Below, in pieces: positions 17,737 through 25,561 of a stretch of 64,000 nt of DNA. Below the pieces are notes generated by a model, which saw nothing but the letters and a program-made list of their open reading frames with translations, did not search any database and was not told where the DNA came from. Each line of letters opens with the position of its first letter. The first letter of the stretch is position 1. A program made the translations under genes and the position numbers. The stretch comes from Bacteroidales bacterium (GTDB lineage: Bacteria > Bacteroidota > Bacteroidia > Bacteroidales > Marinilabiliaceae), in contig JAKSLE010000007.1 of NCBI GenBank assembly GCA_024401365.1, positions 1 to 64,000 of the forward strand, given 5' to 3'.

Positions 17737-18798
17737 TCACAATGTCTTCTTGTAGTGGCAGGTCATCAACGATCCATCATCGTAATGCAGGTGCATACCA
17801 TTACCCTCACAATATCTGAACATCTTGCAGTCGGCACACTCACCTGTTTTCGCCCAGTCGCGATACCTATAATTCTGGAAGCCATTCTCCCACACTGTCC
17901 AGAAATCATCTTTATAAATATTTCCTTGATAGAAATTACTCCTGATACTTGTACATGCCGAGATACTGCCATCTATAAGTATGGATGCCACACTTATGCC
18001 GGCATTACACATGTAGAGGTTGTCTCTGACTTTTCCTTCATACTCACCCAAGAAGCCTTCACAGGCATAGCTTGCGTGTACTTTACCCTCCTCACGCGTA
18101 TTCTTGATAAACTCAAGCATATATTTAAAATCGCCAGCTGAGAGGTTGAATTCGGGATATTCCTTCGCTCTGCCTTGAGGAAATATGGAGAACAATCTCC
18201 ATGCACGTACCCCTGCGTCAAACAGTGCATCTTTCAACTGAGACAGACACTTGACATTTCGCCCATTGACACACGTCACCACGTCCCACACGAGGTCGGT
18301 TTGACTAAGCGACTTAATTGCATTTATAGCATTACGGAAACTATCCTGATGCCCACGCATCCAATTGTGGTCCTCCTCCAATCCATCTACACTGATAGCT
18401 ACGCTACGCAATCCTGCCTTACAGAGACTATTCAGCCGCTCTGCTGTAAGCATAAGTCCATTGGACACCATACCCCAAGGCAATTCGCGCTTATATAGTT
18501 CTTTACCTATATACTCAAGATCCTTACGCATAAGAGGTTCACCTCCTGATATATTTATCATCAGGCGATGAGGATCCACATGAGGGAGTATAGAATCTAT
18601 GACACGCAAGAAATCCTCTGCAGGCATATCAGGGACCTCGGCCTGCACCTTACAGTCGCTTCCGCAATGACGACACTTAAGATTGCATCGCAGAGTACAC
18701 TCCCAGAACAACTGGCGCAAGGGGTGAAGCTCCTTAAGGTTATTTCGGCGCAGTCTCTCTGTCTCTAAGGCTATACGTTGTTTAAGTGATAATGACAT
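17737..18798 (-). CDS. Radical SAM/SPASM enzyme of an rSAM/lipoprotein system
   Basis: 353 aa from the ATG at 18798. Residues 34-45 hold the cluster motif: C38, C42 and C45 form CX3CX2C in CNLKCRHC, preceded by C34. INISGGEPLMRKD near 86 is the SAM-binding GGEP. The C-terminal ~90 residues are a SPASM domain with Cys in CNAGISVAS, SACTS, then ECADCKMFRYC (CX2CX5C) and a final CHY, giving ligands for auxiliary 4Fe-4S clusters. SPASM enzymes typically modify peptides after translation. It follows the small lipoprotein gene by 12 nt. From memory this matches the Bacteroidetes family TIGR04133, whose partner is the small lipoprotein family TIGR04134. Likely substrates are the two MYGP lipoproteins. 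Confidence 0.85.
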   Translation of the reverse strand: MSLSLKQRIALETERLRRNNLKELHPLRQLFWECTLRCNLKCRHCGSDCKVQAEVPDMPAEDFLRVIDSILPHVDPHRLMINISGGEPLMRKDLEYIGKELYKRELPWGMVSNGLMLTAERLNSLCKAGLRSVAISVDGLEEDHNWMRGHQDSFRNAINAIKSLSQTDLVWDVVTCVNGRNVKCLSQLKDALFDAGVRAWRLFSIFPQGRAKEYPEFNLSAGDFKYMLEFIKNTREEGKVHASYACEGFLGEYEGKVRDNLYMCNAGISVASILIDGSISACTSIRSNFYQGNIYKDDFWTVWENGFQNYRYRDWAKTGECADCKMFRYCEGNGMHLHYDDGSLMTCHYKKTL

Positions 18799-18810
18799 AG
18801 GGCACAACTA

Positions 18811-19026
18811 TTATTCCTTCACAACGGGAACCGCCTCTTCAGACTTTATATCAGCATCAGCAGATACAGCATCAACATTTGCGTCCTGATCTCTGTAGAT
18901 TGTTGATGGAGGACCATACATATCTGCGCTACCTGGTCCATCAGGATCGTCACAGCTATTAAAACCGAGAGCTACAAGGATAGCTGACAGTACCATATTT
19001 GTATAGCGTAAAAATCTTTTTTTCAT
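18811..19026 (-). CDS. Small lipoprotein, putative radical SAM substrate (copy 1)
   Basis: 71 aa from the ATG at 19026 (a second ATG lies one codon earlier). Residues 1-24 are a lipoprotein signal with lipobox LGFNSC, Cys25 being the lipidation site. The mature part is only 47 residues, acidic, with MYGPPSTIY at 36-44 and a tail DADIKSEE. The second small lipoprotein at 25065-25283 shares the signal layout (Cys25), MYGPxxTxY and an acidic S/D-rich tail. The gene precedes the radical SAM gene by 12 nt, so it is the likely modified precursor. It has its own -7 element (TACATTTG, 19052-19059), which would allow expression beyond that of the upstream genes. Confidence 0.75.
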   Translation of the reverse strand: MKKRFLRYTNMVLSAILVALGFNSCDDPDGPGSADMYGPPSTIYRDQDANVDAVSADADIKSEEAVPVVKE

Positions 19027-19051
19027 CATGGCAATATTTCTACACGACAAA

Positions 19052-19059
19052 CAAATGTA
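19052..19059 (-). promoter_or_regulatory. Internal -7 element before lipoprotein 1 and the radical SAM gene
   Basis: TACATTTG on the minus strand matches TAnnTTTG, 25 nt upstream of the ATG at 19026 and inside the 71-nt gap after the macroglobulin-like gene. No convincing TTTG at -33. Confidence 0.4.
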
Positions 19060-19097
19060 TAAAAAATAATCGCAACGGAATCCTATAAAAACATTTC

Positions 19098-20678
19098 TCA
19101 ACCGCCAATTGTAATGCTCTCAGTGATTCTCTCTACTGTGCCATTCTCATTTCGCCATTGCAATACGGCTCTGTATTCACCTCTTTCAGAAGGAACATCT
19201 ATTTTGATCTGCTCAGATTCGACACATGGATTCCAATATATCACTCCACATTCACCCCCCGTCATATTTACAAAAGATGGTCGGTTTTGAGGAAATGCAT
19301 ACGATACCAGATGGGAACCTGCATCAAGTTTATAATTCGACAATCGACCCTTGTGCGTGATAAAAGAGATAATACCCTGGCAACAACTGTTACCAAATGT
19401 ATATCTGCCATTGTATATCTGCACATACTTTACAAGATGGGCATCATACGCCAATATCTCGTCCACGTCGTATACTGGCATGCCGTCGAGAAGCACGAGG
19501 GCAGGCCATGTGGAGTATCGGCGAGTCTCAGGCACAAATGTGTATAAGTTATTTACGCCCTGATACTTTTTGCGTTTTACTCCTCTTACAAACTCTACCA
19601 AGATCTCGTGTATGGTACTGAATTTGGTATATTCATCCAAATCGTAAAATCTATCAGGCTCAGAATCCATGAATCCCATAGAATGTGCGAGTGTATCTAT
19701 TTTTATCCACTCATTTATTTCGTTCTGGCGTCTTGCTTCGTTTCTGCGAGCCACCAAATCTTTTTTGTCGCAATATACAGTCAGATCAGGCAAACTTTGA
19801 GGTATTACCATAGCGAAAGGCGACATAAGTTTCATTGGCATGGCATTATCCGAATAGTCGTATCCATTTACAACTGATGGCTGAGTACCATAGATATTGC
19901 TAGTATAATAACAGAACGAGCCATCTTCTTGGCGTTGACCATCATAGACGCTTGCTGTTTGTCCCACAAGAACCAGACGAGTTCTGTCGCCTTTTCGCAC
20001 TACATCACCCTCTTCAGCTTTTGCCACTCTGGCACTTACTATATGTCCCTCCAGCTCTGGTGCGAACTTGATGCCTTTTGAACTATTTTTCTCCACCTGT
20101 TTCTTTGTCGTCTCTTGTGGTTCTGTGATAAGTCCTACCCGTTCAAGGCTTACTGAACAATGGCCCAAGTTCTCCTTGGCAACATTTATGATTATGTTGC
20201 TACCATCCTTATGCAGGATATTATTTGTTGTCGGAATAATAGAATCACGATACTGGTCCTTGGGCAGGAACGAAATAGCATCGCGTCGCGACAATCTATC
20301 AGCATTAACAACACCTATTATGCGTTTGAAATAAGCATCAGTTCCATAGTTACGCATCTCACGGGTGTAGACAGTCAACTGATAGTTGCCGCTATGCATA
20401 TTTGGGGACAATGCTATTTCGCCCCAACCTACACCATTATCCAGAGCCACCATAGCTTGAGCGCACATCTGCCTAGTATCAGATACCTCCACATACGCCA
20501 CTTTACTTGGAGAAGGTGTACCATCCTCCAAACGTACATCGACACTAACCCTAAGTCTTTCGCCTGTCAAGTAGCAATCACGGTCGGTCATCGCCGCCAC
20601 GTTTTCTCGTGGAGTTTGAGCTCTAGCCATTATTGCCCACAACATGGCAAAAAATATCAAATAAACTCTCTTAGTCAT
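19098..20678 (-). CDS. Secreted macroglobulin-like protein with a TonB-plug-like domain
   Basis: 526 aa. Signal peptide 1-20 (MARAQ). Residues ~28-130 (DRDCYLTGERLRVSVDVRL ... SGNYQLTVYTREMRNYG) look like the MG2/macroglobulin-type beta-sandwich of Bacteroidetes exported proteins. Residues ~360-480 (PALVLLDGMPVYDVDEIL, VKYVQIYNGRY, QGIISFITHKG) match the plug fold of TonB-dependent receptors, but no beta-barrel follows. Larger relatives with the same layout are known in Bacteroidetes without assigned function. It lies 23 nt after the DUF4249 gene and 71 nt before lipoprotein 1, in the same operon as the TonB-dependent receptor, so it probably acts in the periplasm or outer membrane with them. 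Confidence 0.7.
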   Translation of the reverse strand: MTKRVYLIFFAMLWAIMARAQTPRENVAAMTDRDCYLTGERLRVSVDVRLEDGTPSPSKVAYVEVSDTRQMCAQAMVALDNGVGWGEIALSPNMHSGNYQLTVYTREMRNYGTDAYFKRIIGVVNADRLSRRDAISFLPKDQYRDSIIPTTNNILHKDGSNIIINVAKENLGHCSVSLERVGLITEPQETTKKQVEKNSSKGIKFAPELEGHIVSARVAKAEEGDVVRKGDRTRLVLVGQTASVYDGQRQEDGSFCYYTSNIYGTQPSVVNGYDYSDNAMPMKLMSPFAMVIPQSLPDLTVYCDKKDLVARRNEARRQNEINEWIKIDTLAHSMGFMDSEPDRFYDLDEYTKFSTIHEILVEFVRGVKRKKYQGVNNLYTFVPETRRYSTWPALVLLDGMPVYDVDEILAYDAHLVKYVQIYNGRYTFGNSCCQGIISFITHKGRLSNYKLDAGSHLVSYAFPQNRPSFVNMTGGECGVIYWNPCVESEQIKIDVPSERGEYRAVLQWRNENGTVERITESITIGG

Positions 20679-20701
20679 TTTCCATATCCTCCTTCTAATA
20701 A

Positions 20702-21937
20702 TTATTCATCCTCTGGAGTAAGCTTTAAGTCATCCCAAAAAGAAGGTTTTCTAAGTGATGCACCGAAATAAGCGACATCTATACAATATGGATACGTCCA
20801 TGTTGTCCCTTTCATTATATCATCTTCAAATACTCTGTATCCCAAATTATATATATCGAAATTAGACAGTCCCTCGATCCATTTACTAGGTATAGTTTCT
20901 CCCTTAATATAGTATGTACAACCGACCTGACCGCGACCGATACACACCACGGCTTCAGACACCTTACCTCTGACACCGATATAGCCTACACCTCTCTTAC
21001 CTTTAGCACTGCGAATATTAGTAGGCAACTCAGAAGGCATTGGAGTGAACAAGCCACCCATCTGGCTATTGTACAGAAGTATCAGATTATTGTACTCATA
21101 CTCCTCTCTGGATATAGACATTTGTCTGATTCTGGTATAATATTTTACCTGGAAGCGCTGATCATCTTTATCGATTTTGTACAAAGGATATTTTTTCAGT
21201 GCTCCATAACCATAATTCTTATTGTCACTTACTACTCTTGGATGTTTAGCCACCTCAATCCAACCTCGATTTGTGTATTGGGATACAGCGACTATTCTAT
21301 TCTCCTCTGGATCGTATTTGACGCGTGCCTGCATTGGGGTTACGACTTCCCACACATCATAATAGTCCCAAGAAAAATATGTTGGCTCGTGCAAATCCTC
21401 CGTTGTGACATTCAAATGGACATCAGAGCCCTCTTTTTTCCAACCCGCAGAAACTATTTCGGGGGCATCAAGAGGCTTCATTGGTGTGGAGGTATACTCT
21501 TCGCCATCTGACAAGACGATGCGAAGGAAGTATTTATCATCAGGATCAAGTTTATCAAGAGATACGACATAATGACCATCCTGATACTCTTCGCACTCAT
21601 AACGCGCCCCTGACTCTGACTCAACAGCTACAACAGCGTGCGACACGAAATCATTTATCACGTATGCTCGCTTATTTGAGCCTTGGGCAACATCAGTTGA
21701 TGAAGGAGCCGATAACCAACTATCATAATCGTAAGAGGGCAAGCTATTGATATCGCCATTTATAGGATTGCTCCTTCTAAGAATGAACTCGCACGAATTT
21801 TCGCTCTCTATCGAACCACTAACAACAAGTACCCGTTCGTTAACCGACTCCCAGTCTCCATGATACTCATCAATACATGATGGCATCAAGAAAACTGATG
21901 TTAGCAGTATAACTATATATTTCAACCCTTTCATCAT
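20702..21937 (-). CDS. DUF4249 lipoprotein, partner of the TonB-dependent receptor
   Basis: 411 aa. Lipoprotein signal with lipobox FLMPSC, Cys21. The body (VNERVLVVSGSIESENSCEFILRRS near 35, SESGARYECEEY near 105, DPDDKYFLRIVLSDGEEYTS near 130) fits the DUF4249 family, which is regularly encoded next to a TonB-dependent receptor and is expected to sit at the outer membrane. Here it follows the receptor by 2 nt and precedes the macroglobulin-like gene by 23 nt. Two consecutive Met codons begin the gene (21937, 21934). Confidence 0.8.
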   Translation of the reverse strand: MMKGLKYIVILLTSVFLMPSCIDEYHGDWESVNERVLVVSGSIESENSCEFILRRSNPINGDINSLPSYDYDSWLSAPSSTDVAQGSNKRAYVINDFVSHAVVAVESESGARYECEEYQDGHYVVSLDKLDPDDKYFLRIVLSDGEEYTSTPMKPLDAPEIVSAGWKKEGSDVHLNVTTEDLHEPTYFSWDYYDVWEVVTPMQARVKYDPEENRIVAVSQYTNRGWIEVAKHPRVVSDNKNYGYGALKKYPLYKIDKDDQRFQVKYYTRIRQMSISREEYEYNNLILLYNSQMGGLFTPMPSELPTNIRSAKGKRGVGYIGVRGKVSEAVVCIGRGQVGCTYYIKGETIPSKWIEGLSNFDIYNLGYRVFEDDIMKGTTWTYPYCIDVAYFGASLRKPSFWDDLKLTPEDE

Positions 21938-21939
21938 TA

Positions 21940-24897
21940 TCAGAATTTAATGTTGTACGACACGAATGGGATAGGTGCGCCGAATATTGACAACTTATAT
22001 GTTGTAATATTACCCTGGCCTCCCTCGCTATATATTGAGTATGCATTTTTTCTTCCAAGAAGATTATAGACACCCATTGAGAACCAGCTCTTTGTTTTTC
22101 TAGTAAGTTTATGACCTGGTTCGATATTCAAAGAGAGGTCGACCCTGAAATAATCGGGCATACGATAATTATTTCTATCGGAATATAAAGCAACGACCAA
22201 ATCCTGAGCCTCATCATAGAAAGAACCAATAGGAGCTGTGAATGGGCGACCTTTACTATAGTCGGCATTTACAGAGATGCTATAGCGCTGAGTAAACTTA
22301 TAGTTGGCAGCCACCTTCAAAGTATGAGGGGTATCGTAATCAGCTGGGAACCAGTTGCCGTCATTTATTGGCGACACATTTTTATCTCCCTTCTGTTGGA
22401 GTTCGGTTCGTGAATAGGTGTAACTGATCCAACCATTGAACTTACCATAAAGTTTTTTGAGTTGGAGTTCCAGACCATAGGCCCTACCTGTGGCAGGAGC
22501 TACGTCATCCTCTATATCATTATTCATTATCAGTTGGCTACCAGCCCTATAAGTCAGGTAATTTTTCATACCCTTGTAATAGACCTCACCCGACATTTCG
22601 TAGGTCTTATCTTTCGTCTGTCTATAGTAACCAGCAGATATCTGGTATCCGCCCTGAGGTTTGATCTTCTCATTGCTCAATATCCATGTATCCGTTGGAG
22701 ACATGATAACGGTATTAGAGACCTTGTGTATGTACTGGTGGCTAGTGATAAATCCAGCCTTTACGGAACTATTCTCATCCAATGTATAGCTAGCGGAGAA
22801 ACGGAAGTCGGGATTCATAAAGTTTTTAGTCTTACCCTCGCGAAGGCCATTGAAGAGATTCACTCTGACGCCGCCACTAAGTTTGACATCTTGAGACAAC
22901 TCCCAATTATCCTCAATATATATAGCACTCTCTAGGCCCCTATCGTCATCCAGTTGACTAGACTCCACCCTAGAATATTGACCCTTAGGTGCATATTTAC
23001 CAGGCATAATATTATAAGCCAATGTCTGAAGTCCACCTTTGAGCGTGTGCTGGTAGTTAAGACGGTAACTCATATTAGCCTTCAAAAAATACTGATCCAG
23101 TTTGAAAGTAAGTTCAGCCTCAGAGAACATAGACGACTTCTCGACATTTTTATAATCGAAATGGTCATATCCGCCGATGATACTAGAAGACAAATCCTCG
23201 GTATAGTATGATTTATATTCAGCAGAGGCATTGATATTGCGATAATTATAGCTATCCATACCATTGAACGAGAAACGGTCGCTGCTGACGTATCCACTGA
23301 CCAGCAACGTACTTCTATCGCTCATCCTACTTGATATATAGGTACCCAAGTCCCAGAAACCTGCATTTCCATCCTTATACCCCCCTACTTTAGACATCGA
23401 ACCACTGCCTCCTTCATAGTATACATTATTGTCATCCTTATTAGAGAGCAATTTAAGCATCCAATCGGAGTATGTTGTACGACCACCTATCATCATGGAC
23501 GTTTTACCCTTGACGAGAGGCACCTCCAAGGCAGCCTTAGCGGTAAGCAAGCCAATGCTTACAGAACCATGCCAGTGATTTTTGTCAGCGACGCGGCTCT
23601 TGATATTCATTACAGAAGACAATCTGCCGCCATATTGGCTAGGCATCGTACCCTTGTAAAGTTCTGTCTCTGAGATCATATCCGAATTGAAGGCAGAAAA
23701 GAGGCCGAACATGTGCATTGGGTAGAAGATTGTATTTCCATTATAGAGCATCTGATTCTGATCGGTAGCACCGCCACGCACATTGATACCACTAGAAGCC
23801 TCGCCGGTGGAAGTTACACCAGGCATCATCATGGTAACCTTCATCACATCGGCCTCGCCCATAGCCAATGGTATATTTTTGAGCATCTGAGGGCGGAAAG
23901 CCTCGACACCAGGCTGCATAGAATTGACCTTCTGCATGAAGCCCACTACCTCCACCTCGCTAAGAGTGTGAGCCTCCTGGATAGGTTCCATATCGTCTAT
24001 ACCAGGCTCCTCGCTAATATCGTACTCCTCGGAATAGTCGATTTTAGACTTATTACCCTGTAGGTATGCTGAGTACGCAAGGACGGTAGTAGTATCCAAG
24101 GCTACATCTGCGTAGACATCGGCAGGAACACTACGCTGCGGAGACAGATAGTTAGTTGCTCTAGTAGGCATTATAATGTCAGCCGTGCTCCCTGCAAACC
24201 TCTCTACACCACTCTGCTTCATGAGGTCGTCGAGGTAGCGAGTACACATACTCAGATAATTAGCACTTGCTGTTCTACCCTTGAGGTTATACTCACGCAT
24301 CATCTTTTTCAGTTCCTTCTTGTACTGAGGATGTTTTTTGATGATGCTATTAGCGTTGCTTATCTCGACCTGTTGACCATCTGCATAGACGAGGTAGAAT
24401 GTCTCTTCCTCCTGAACATTGTGGTATACTACCCTATTCTCGATGACATCTCCGCCATGTATCTTGCTCTTTTCATGAATAAGAGAGACACAGGTACCCT
24501 CCTGTTCGATGCACACGTACTTACTACCCATGTTGATAAACCTCTTAGCATCCATAGTGAAGTAAGAGACTTTAGTGGCATCGGGGGCGACACTAAACTG
24601 ATTCTCAAGAGATATGAGATACAGGCGATTCTCGAGCAGATTGTAGCGCAATTTGACATTTCTGTACAAGCGACCCTCGTAGCAGACGTCGCCAACGTGT
24701 ATCTCAGTGTCCTCCCAATAAGGGTGGCCTGTCCATGCTGACTGAGAGAACATAGGCTCGATACTACCCTGGTAGAGAGCCGAATAATCACCTGCGGTCA
24801 GTATATATTCGGACAGCATCTTTTCTGCGATAGGCTCCTGAGCCATGGCGGCGCAAGACCAGAAAGCGAACAGCAGAAAACAAACCTTTTTAACCAT
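21940..24897 (-). CDS. TonB-dependent receptor with an extra N-terminal domain
   Basis: 985 aa from the ATG at 24897, just before the signal peptide (FWSCAAMAQ). The usual carboxypeptidase-regulatory domain is missing. Instead residues ~25-200 (VCYEGRLYRNVKLRYNLLEN, SYFTMDAKRFINMG) form a domain I recall from separate Bacteroidetes exported proteins, followed by a helical, low-complexity linker to ~325. The plug follows (MMMPGVTSTGEASSGINVRGG, LYNGNTIFYPMHMFGLFSAF, ELYKGTMPSQYGGRLSS) and then a 22-strand-type barrel to the terminal aromatic-rich SYNIKF. It imports or binds an unknown ligand at the outer membrane. It is followed 2 nt later by the DUF4249 gene. Confidence 0.88.
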   Translation of the reverse strand: MVKKVCFLLFAFWSCAAMAQEPIAEKMLSEYILTAGDYSALYQGSIEPMFSQSAWTGHPYWEDTEIHVGDVCYEGRLYRNVKLRYNLLENRLYLISLENQFSVAPDATKVSYFTMDAKRFINMGSKYVCIEQEGTCVSLIHEKSKIHGGDVIENRVVYHNVQEEETFYLVYADGQQVEISNANSIIKKHPQYKKELKKMMREYNLKGRTASANYLSMCTRYLDDLMKQSGVERFAGSTADIIMPTRATNYLSPQRSVPADVYADVALDTTTVLAYSAYLQGNKSKIDYSEEYDISEEPGIDDMEPIQEAHTLSEVEVVGFMQKVNSMQPGVEAFRPQMLKNIPLAMGEADVMKVTMMMPGVTSTGEASSGINVRGGATDQNQMLYNGNTIFYPMHMFGLFSAFNSDMISETELYKGTMPSQYGGRLSSVMNIKSRVADKNHWHGSVSIGLLTAKAALEVPLVKGKTSMMIGGRTTYSDWMLKLLSNKDDNNVYYEGGSGSMSKVGGYKDGNAGFWDLGTYISSRMSDRSTLLVSGYVSSDRFSFNGMDSYNYRNINASAEYKSYYTEDLSSSIIGGYDHFDYKNVEKSSMFSEAELTFKLDQYFLKANMSYRLNYQHTLKGGLQTLAYNIMPGKYAPKGQYSRVESSQLDDDRGLESAIYIEDNWELSQDVKLSGGVRVNLFNGLREGKTKNFMNPDFRFSASYTLDENSSVKAGFITSHQYIHKVSNTVIMSPTDTWILSNEKIKPQGGYQISAGYYRQTKDKTYEMSGEVYYKGMKNYLTYRAGSQLIMNNDIEDDVAPATGRAYGLELQLKKLYGKFNGWISYTYSRTELQQKGDKNVSPINDGNWFPADYDTPHTLKVAANYKFTQRYSISVNADYSKGRPFTAPIGSFYDEAQDLVVALYSDRNNYRMPDYFRVDLSLNIEPGHKLTRKTKSWFSMGVYNLLGRKNAYSIYSEGGQGNITTYKLSIFGAPIPFVSYNIKF

Positions 24898-24934
24898 GCT
24901 AATGATTCGAAAATGAGATTGTCTAATTGTATTG

Positions 24935-24966
24935 TAAATATAGTAGTCTTTACAGCGAAATACAAA
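24935..24966 (-). promoter_or_regulatory. Promoter before the TonB-dependent receptor
   Basis: On the minus strand TTTG (24963-24966), 20 nt, TATATTTA (24935-24942), with one mismatch to TAnnTTTG. It lies 37 nt before the ATG at 24897, in the 167-nt gap after lipoprotein 2. The receptor may therefore be transcribed separately from lipoprotein 2. Confidence 0.5.
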
Positions 24967-25064
24967 TAACGCAATATGAGTTCCTAGAAGCCGGCAAATA
25001 GAGTGGCACGCAAAACTCACCTATATAGTATACGATTTGTGGACTGCAATAGAGCTACTTTCAG

Positions 25065-25283
25065 CTATTCGGGCTGAGAATTGATATCACTATTAATATC
25101 GCTATCGTTATCAACAGGCTGAAAATCAGAATCATCAACAGCTTGGTATGATGTAGGAGCTGGTCCATACATACACTTCCACTTCTCCTCTGTATCATCG
25201 TCCTTATCGCACGCTTGGAATCCGAGCATTGAGATAACGCCGGCGAGGAGGGTATTCATTGATGTCAAAACTTTTTTCTTCAT
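25065..25283 (-). CDS. Small lipoprotein, putative radical SAM substrate (copy 2)
   Basis: 72 aa. Signal with lipobox LGFQAC, Cys25. The mature 48 residues contain CMYGPAPTSY at 37-46 and an acidic tail with the repeat SDINSDIN. It shares with lipoprotein 1 the basic start MKK, the lipobox position, MYGPxxTxY and the acidic end, but has an additional Cys37 right before the motif. It opens the cluster, 167 nt before the receptor gene, while the radical SAM gene is at the far end. It has its own promoter. The ATG at 25283 is the only sensible start. Confidence 0.75.
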   Translation of the reverse strand: MKKKVLTSMNTLLAGVISMLGFQACDKDDDTEEKWKCMYGPAPTSYQAVDDSDFQPVDNDSDINSDINSQPE

Positions 25284-25333
25284 TACTTTACAGGATTAGA
25301 GTTGCGCATATACTATGCGACATATGTCTATTG

Positions 25334-25341
25334 CAAAGGTA
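25334..25341 (-). promoter_or_regulatory. -7 element before lipoprotein 2
   Basis: TACCTTTG on the minus strand, an exact TAnnTTTG match 50 nt upstream of the ATG at 25283. No TTTG is seen at -33. The phased 11-bp repeat array starts about 100 nt upstream. Confidence 0.5.
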
Positions 25342-25441
25342 GGAAAAACTTTGATACATATACCTTGACATTTCTTATTTCTGGGCAAGAGATACGAGAG
25401 GCTGAATAGACACAAAGATTAGGAAAATATGAATAGGCTCT

Positions 25442-25496
25442 GTGTAGTGTCTGCTTATAGGGAGGTATAAGAGAGGTATAAGAGAGTGTAGCGAGA
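25442..25496 (-). repeat. Array of five phased 11-bp direct repeats
   Basis: Read on the minus strand from 25496: TCTCGCTACAC, TCTCTTATACC twice, TCCCTATAAGC, AGACACTACAC, all in an exact 11-nt register. It lies in the gap before the lipoprotein 2/receptor cluster. Similar 11-nt units occur at 38697-38729 and 61506-61527. The period of one helical turn suggests protein binding on one DNA face, or a dispersed repeat family; neither is shown. Confidence 0.6.
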
Positions 25497-25561
25497 AGTC
25501 GGCGTATAAAATTACTAAGACAAATATAGATATTGAAACAGAGCAAAGAATTATGATAAGA

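Noticed and set aside
25442..25496. Possible CRISPR array
   Set aside because: The units are 11 bp, contiguous without spacers, and there are no cas genes.
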